NCBI GenBank assembly: GCA_001873585.1
Contig: MNZL01000132.1
Coordinates: forward strand, 1 to 6,791
DNA: 6,791 bases
Direction of reading: 5' to 3'
Source: Rhodobacterales bacterium CG2_30_65_12
GTDB taxonomy: Bacteria; Pseudomonadota; Alphaproteobacteria; Rhodobacterales; Rhodobacteraceae
Part shown: positions 3,969-6,791 of the stretch, in pieces
Position numbering within the stretch: position 1 is the first letter of the stretch
How the letters are laid out: each line of letters starts with the position of its first letter
Program-made: the position numbers and the translations under genes
The notes under the pieces: model-generated
What the model was told of the DNA's origin: nothing
Seen by the model: the letters and a program-made list of their open reading frames with translations, nothing else
Database searches by the model: none

Positions 3969-6791
3969 TCAGTCCAGCGCGTCGTCGCAGCGCGCGCAGG
4001 TGCCTGTGTGCGGATGGCCGCCGACGTCGGGCAGGATCTTCCAGCAACGCTGGCATTTCTCGCCCTCGGCGCGCTCGAACACCACGCCGACGCCCTCGAC
4101 ATCGGACAGCCGGAACGCCTCGTTTGGCATCGGATCGGAGGTGACTTCCACAGCGGACGTGATGCAGATATCGGCGAAATCGACCGAGCGCAGCGCCTCG
4201 GCCACGCCCGGATCGCGCACATGCACCACCGGGGCGGCTTCGAGCGAGGCGCCGATTACCTTGTCGCGGCGCTGCACTTCAAGCGCCGCCGTCACCACCC
4301 GGCGCACCGCGCGGATATCGGCCCATTTCGCCGCCAGTTCGGCATCGCGCCAGGCCGCCGGTGTCTCGGGCATATCGACGAGATGCACGCTGCTCTCGTC
4401 GCCCGGGAAGCGCTCGAGCCAGACTTCTTCCATGGTAAACACCAGCACCGGTGCGAGCCAGGTGGTGAGCCGGTGAAACAGGATATCGAGCACGGTGCGG
4501 GCCGAACGCAGGGTGTTGGAGCCGGGCGCATCGCAATAGAGCGAGTCCTTGCGGATATCGAAGTAGAAGCTCGAAAGCTCCACCGTGGCGAAGTTGAATA
4601 CCGCCTGAAACGCGCCCTGAAAATCGTAAGAATCGTAGCCAGCGCGCACCACCTCGTCGAGTTCGGCAAGCCGGTGCAGCACCCAGCGCTCCAGCTCCGG
4701 CATCTCGGCGGGTGCCACCGCCTGGCCCGCGTCGAACCCGGCAAGGTTGCCAAGGATGAAGCGCAGGGTATTGCGCAAGCGGCGGTAGCTGTCGGCCACG
4801 CCTTTGAGGATTTCCGCCCCGATCCGCAGATCGGCGGTGTAGTCCGATTGCGCCACCCAGAGCCGCAGAATGTCGGCCCCGTATTGCTTCGTCACATCCT
4901 CCGGCGCCACGGTATTGCCCAGGGACTTGGACATCTTCATGCCCTTCTCGTCGAGCGTAAAGCCGTGGGTGAGCACGCCGCGATACGGCGCGCGGCCCTT
5001 GGTGCCGCAAGCTTGCAGCAACGAGGAATGAAACCAGCCGCGGTGCTGGTCGGTGCCTTCAAGGTAGAGATCGGCGATGCCGTCGGGCGCGCCGTCGGCC
5101 CGGTCGCGCAGCACGAAGGCGTGGGTGGAGCCGCTGTCGAACCACACATCGAGCACGTCAAACACCTGTTCGTAATCGTCGGGGTTGACGATCCCGCCCA
5201 GTACCTCTTGCTTGAAGCCGTCCACATACCACACGTCGGCCCCCTTTTGCTCGAAGGCGGCGGTGATGCGGGCGTTGACCTCAGCGTTGCGCAGCAGAAA
5301 ATCGGCGTCGGTCGGGAGCGCGCCCACCTTGGTGAAACAGGTGAGCGGCACGCCCCAGGCGCGCTGGCGCGAGAGCACCCAGTCGGGCCGGGCCTCGATC
5401 ATCGCCCGCAGCCGGTTGCGGCCCTTCTCGGGGGTGAAGGTCACCAGCTCGTCGATCGAGGTGAGCGCGCGGCTGCGGATCGTGGTGCCGTAGGTGTCCA
5501 TCCCGTCGCCCAACTCGCGGTCGATGGCGGCAAACCATTGCGGCGTGTTGCGGTAGATCAGCGGGGCCTTGGAGCGCCAGCTATGGGGGTAGCTGTGGGT
5601 GAGCTTGCCCTTGGCAAAGAGCGCGCCCTGGGCCGCCAGCGCCTTGATATTGCTCACGTTCGCCGGGCCTTCCTTGCCGTCGGGCAGGATGATCGCCTGA
5701 CCGCCAAACACCGGCAGATCGGCGCGGTAGGTGCCATCTGGCTCGACGTTGTAGGTCATCGGCAGGCCGAATTTCAGGCCCAACTGGTAATCGTCCTCGC
5801 CGTGGCTGGGCGCAGTGTGGACAAAGCCGGTGCCGGCCTCGTCGGTCACGTGGTCGCCGGGGAGCATGGGCACGTCATAGTCCCATTCGCCGTTGCCCTC
5901 GGGGATGCCGCGATAGGGGTGAGCGAGGGTGAAGGCGCCAAGCTCTTCGGCGGTCACGCCGCGCAGGCGGGTGTATTGCGAATTGTCCACCCGGGCGGCG
6001 TTGAACACGTCTTCGGCCAGCTTGTCGGCAACGATCACCTTTTCGCCCACCTTGGCGGCGGAGTTCTCTCCGGTGCCCGTCACCTCGTAGAGGCCATAGG
6101 CGATCTCAGGGCTATAACTCACCGCGCGGTTCTGCGGGATCGTCCAGGGGGTGGTGGTCCAGATGACAACGGCGGCGCCTTCAAGTTGCGCGTTCTTGAA
6201 TTCCAGTTCGCCAACAATGCGGTCAACGTCCGACTTGCTGTAGCCCCCTTCAGGTTTGGCGCGCGCCGAACCACCAGGAAAGAATGAGACCACCGGGAAC
6301 CGCACCCAGATCGTGTGGCTCTTGTGGTCGTGGTATTCCACCTCGGCCTCGGCCAGCGCGGTTTTCTCCACCGGCGACCACATCACTGGCTTCGAGCCCT
6401 GGTAGAGCGCGCCGTTCATGAGGAATTTCATGAAGTCCTCGGCGATCACCGCCTCGGCGTGGTAATCCATCGTCAGATACGGGGCGTCCCAGTTTCCATA
6501 AACGCCGAGCCGCTTGAACTCCTCGCGCTGGATGTCCACCCAGCCCTCGGCGAAGCGGCGGCATTCCTGGCGGAAATCAACCACCGGCACGGCATCCTTG
6601 TCGAGCCCCTTGGCGCGGTATTGTTCCTCGATCTTCCATTCGATCGGCAGGCCGTGGCAATCCCAGCCCGGCACGTAGCGCGCATCGTGCCCCATCATCT
6701 GCTGGCTGCGCACGATCATGTCTTTCAGGATCTTGTTGAGCGCGTGGCCGATGTGCAGGTGGCCGTTGGCGTAGGGCGGGCCATCGTGGAG
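3969..6791 (-). CDS. ileS: Isoleucyl-tRNA synthetase, N-terminus beyond window edge
   Basis: Cytoplasmic class I aminoacyl-tRNA synthetase (EC 6.1.1.5) that charges tRNA-Ile with isoleucine and edits mischarged valine. The 940 visible residues include the HIGH motif within PPYANGHLHIGHA (residues 5-17), so only about 50 N-terminal residues should be missing. The CP1 editing domain shows WTTTPWT and GTGFVHTAPSHGEDDY (about 320-335). Then follow WVLSRQRAWGVP, DVWFDSGSTH, TDQHRGWFHSS and the KMSKS loop (619-623, bases 4923-4937). An anticodon-binding helical region follows, and the C-terminus has a zinc-ribbon pair C913-x2-C916 and C932-x2-C935. The set of motifs is specific for IleS rather than LeuRS or ValRS. 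Oddity: between the RFPVV strand and WTTTPWT sits an apparent extra segment of about 20-35 residues (from about 166). It has unusual codon use and a DNA palindrome. The ATG at 6719 is internal because the frame is open and family-like to the window end. Confidence 0.98.
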   Translation of the reverse strand, partial: LHDGPPYANGHLHIGHALNKILKDMIVRSQQMMGHDARYVPGWDCHGLPIEWKIEEQYRAKGLDKDAVPVVDFRQECRRFAEGWVDIQREEFKRLGVYGNWDAPYLTMDYHAEAVIAEDFMKFLMNGALYQGSKPVMWSPVEKTALAEAEVEYHDHKSHTIWVRFPVVSFFPGGSARAKPEGGYSKSDVDRIVGELEFKNAQLEGAAVVIWTTTPWTIPQNRAVSYSPEIAYGLYEVTGTGENSAAKVGEKVIVADKLAEDVFNAARVDNSQYTRLRGVTAEELGAFTLAHPYRGIPEGNGEWDYDVPMLPGDHVTDEAGTGFVHTAPSHGEDDYQLGLKFGLPMTYNVEPDGTYRADLPVFGGQAIILPDGKEGPANVSNIKALAAQGALFAKGKLTHSYPHSWRSKAPLIYRNTPQWFAAIDRELGDGMDTYGTTIRSRALTSIDELVTFTPEKGRNRLRAMIEARPDWVLSRQRAWGVPLTCFTKVGALPTDADFLLRNAEVNARITAAFEQKGADVWYVDGFKQEVLGGIVNPDDYEQVFDVLDVWFDSGSTHAFVLRDRADGAPDGIADLYLEGTDQHRGWFHSSLLQACGTKGRAPYRGVLTHGFTLDEKGMKMSKSLGNTVAPEDVTKQYGADILRLWVAQSDYTADLRIGAEILKGVADSYRRLRNTLRFILGNLAGFDAGQAVAPAEMPELERWVLHRLAELDEVVRAGYDSYDFQGAFQAVFNFATVELSSFYFDIRKDSLYCDAPGSNTLRSARTVLDILFHRLTTWLAPVLVFTMEEVWLERFPGDESSVHLVDMPETPAAWRDAELAAKWADIRAVRRVVTAALEVQRRDKVIGASLEAAPVVHVRDPGVAEALRSVDFADICITSAVEVTSDPMPNEAFRLSDVEGVGVVFERAEGEKCQRCWKILPDVGGHPHTGTCARCDDALD
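6253..6272. repeat. 20-base near-perfect palindrome inside ileS
   Basis: GGTTTGGCGCGCGCCGAACC reads the same on both strands except for one T/G position in each arm, which could form a G-U pair in RNA. In ileS it encodes GSARAK plus part of the next Pro, in a variable part of the editing-domain insertion. Surrounding codons are richer in A/T at third positions than the rest of the gene. Confidence 0.6.

Noticed and set aside
2654..4144. 496-codon open frame on the plus strand opposite the exported-protein gene
   Set aside because: It is in codon register with the minus-strand gene, and its His/Arg/Ala-rich translation is typical of an antisense shadow. It also runs across the hairpin-rich gap.
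3693..6287. 864-codon open frame on the plus strand opposite ileS
   Set aside because: It lies in exact codon register with ileS, so stops appear only opposite TTA, CTA or TCA codons, which are rare in this GC-rich gene. The translation has no recognisable domain, while ileS on the other strand is certain.
1..6791. CRISPR array, tRNA, rRNA, insertion sequence or dif site
   Set aside because: No spaced direct repeats, cloverleaf-like sequence, transposase or terminal repeats were seen, and no dif-like sequence was recognised near xerC.

Overview
The window is GC-rich DNA with strong G/C preference at third codon positions. It looks like a chromosomal segment of an alphaproteobacterium, most likely Rhodobacteraceae/Rhodobacterales. 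The main reasons are a CDP-diacylglycerol-type phosphatidylcholine synthase of the form I recall from Rhodobacter relatives, plus xerC and ileS genes that read as ordinary core genes. No plasmid, phage, transposon, CRISPR, tRNA or rRNA feature was seen.

Layout from left to right. Positions 1-632 (+) hold the catalytic part of the tyrosine recombinase XerC, cut at its 5' end by the window edge. Positions 733-1215 (+) encode a small unassigned soluble protein with one EF-hand/dockerin-like calcium loop. Positions 1216-1621 contain no convincing gene but show short coding-like stretches in shifting frames, possibly a relic. Positions 1622-2320 (+) encode phosphatidylcholine synthase (pcs). Positions 2330-3817 (-) encode a large glycine-rich exported protein, probably an outer-membrane beta-barrel, with a recurring internal motif. 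Its stop lies only 9 bases from the pcs stop, so the two genes converge. Positions 3818-3968 form a compact intergenic region packed with inverted repeats and 7-base C/G runs. Positions 3969-6791 (-) hold isoleucyl-tRNA synthetase (ileS), missing only its N-terminus beyond the window edge.

The genes do not form one obvious pathway: XerC (chromosome dimer resolution), Pcs (membrane phosphatidylcholine from exogenous choline) and IleS (translation) are housekeeping or membrane functions, with two uncharacterised proteins between them. I did not find a clear new multi-gene system. The best leads are a palindrome-bearing, codon-atypical insertion in ileS, the repeated architecture of the exported glycine-rich protein, and the dense palindromes and half-sites upstream of that protein.
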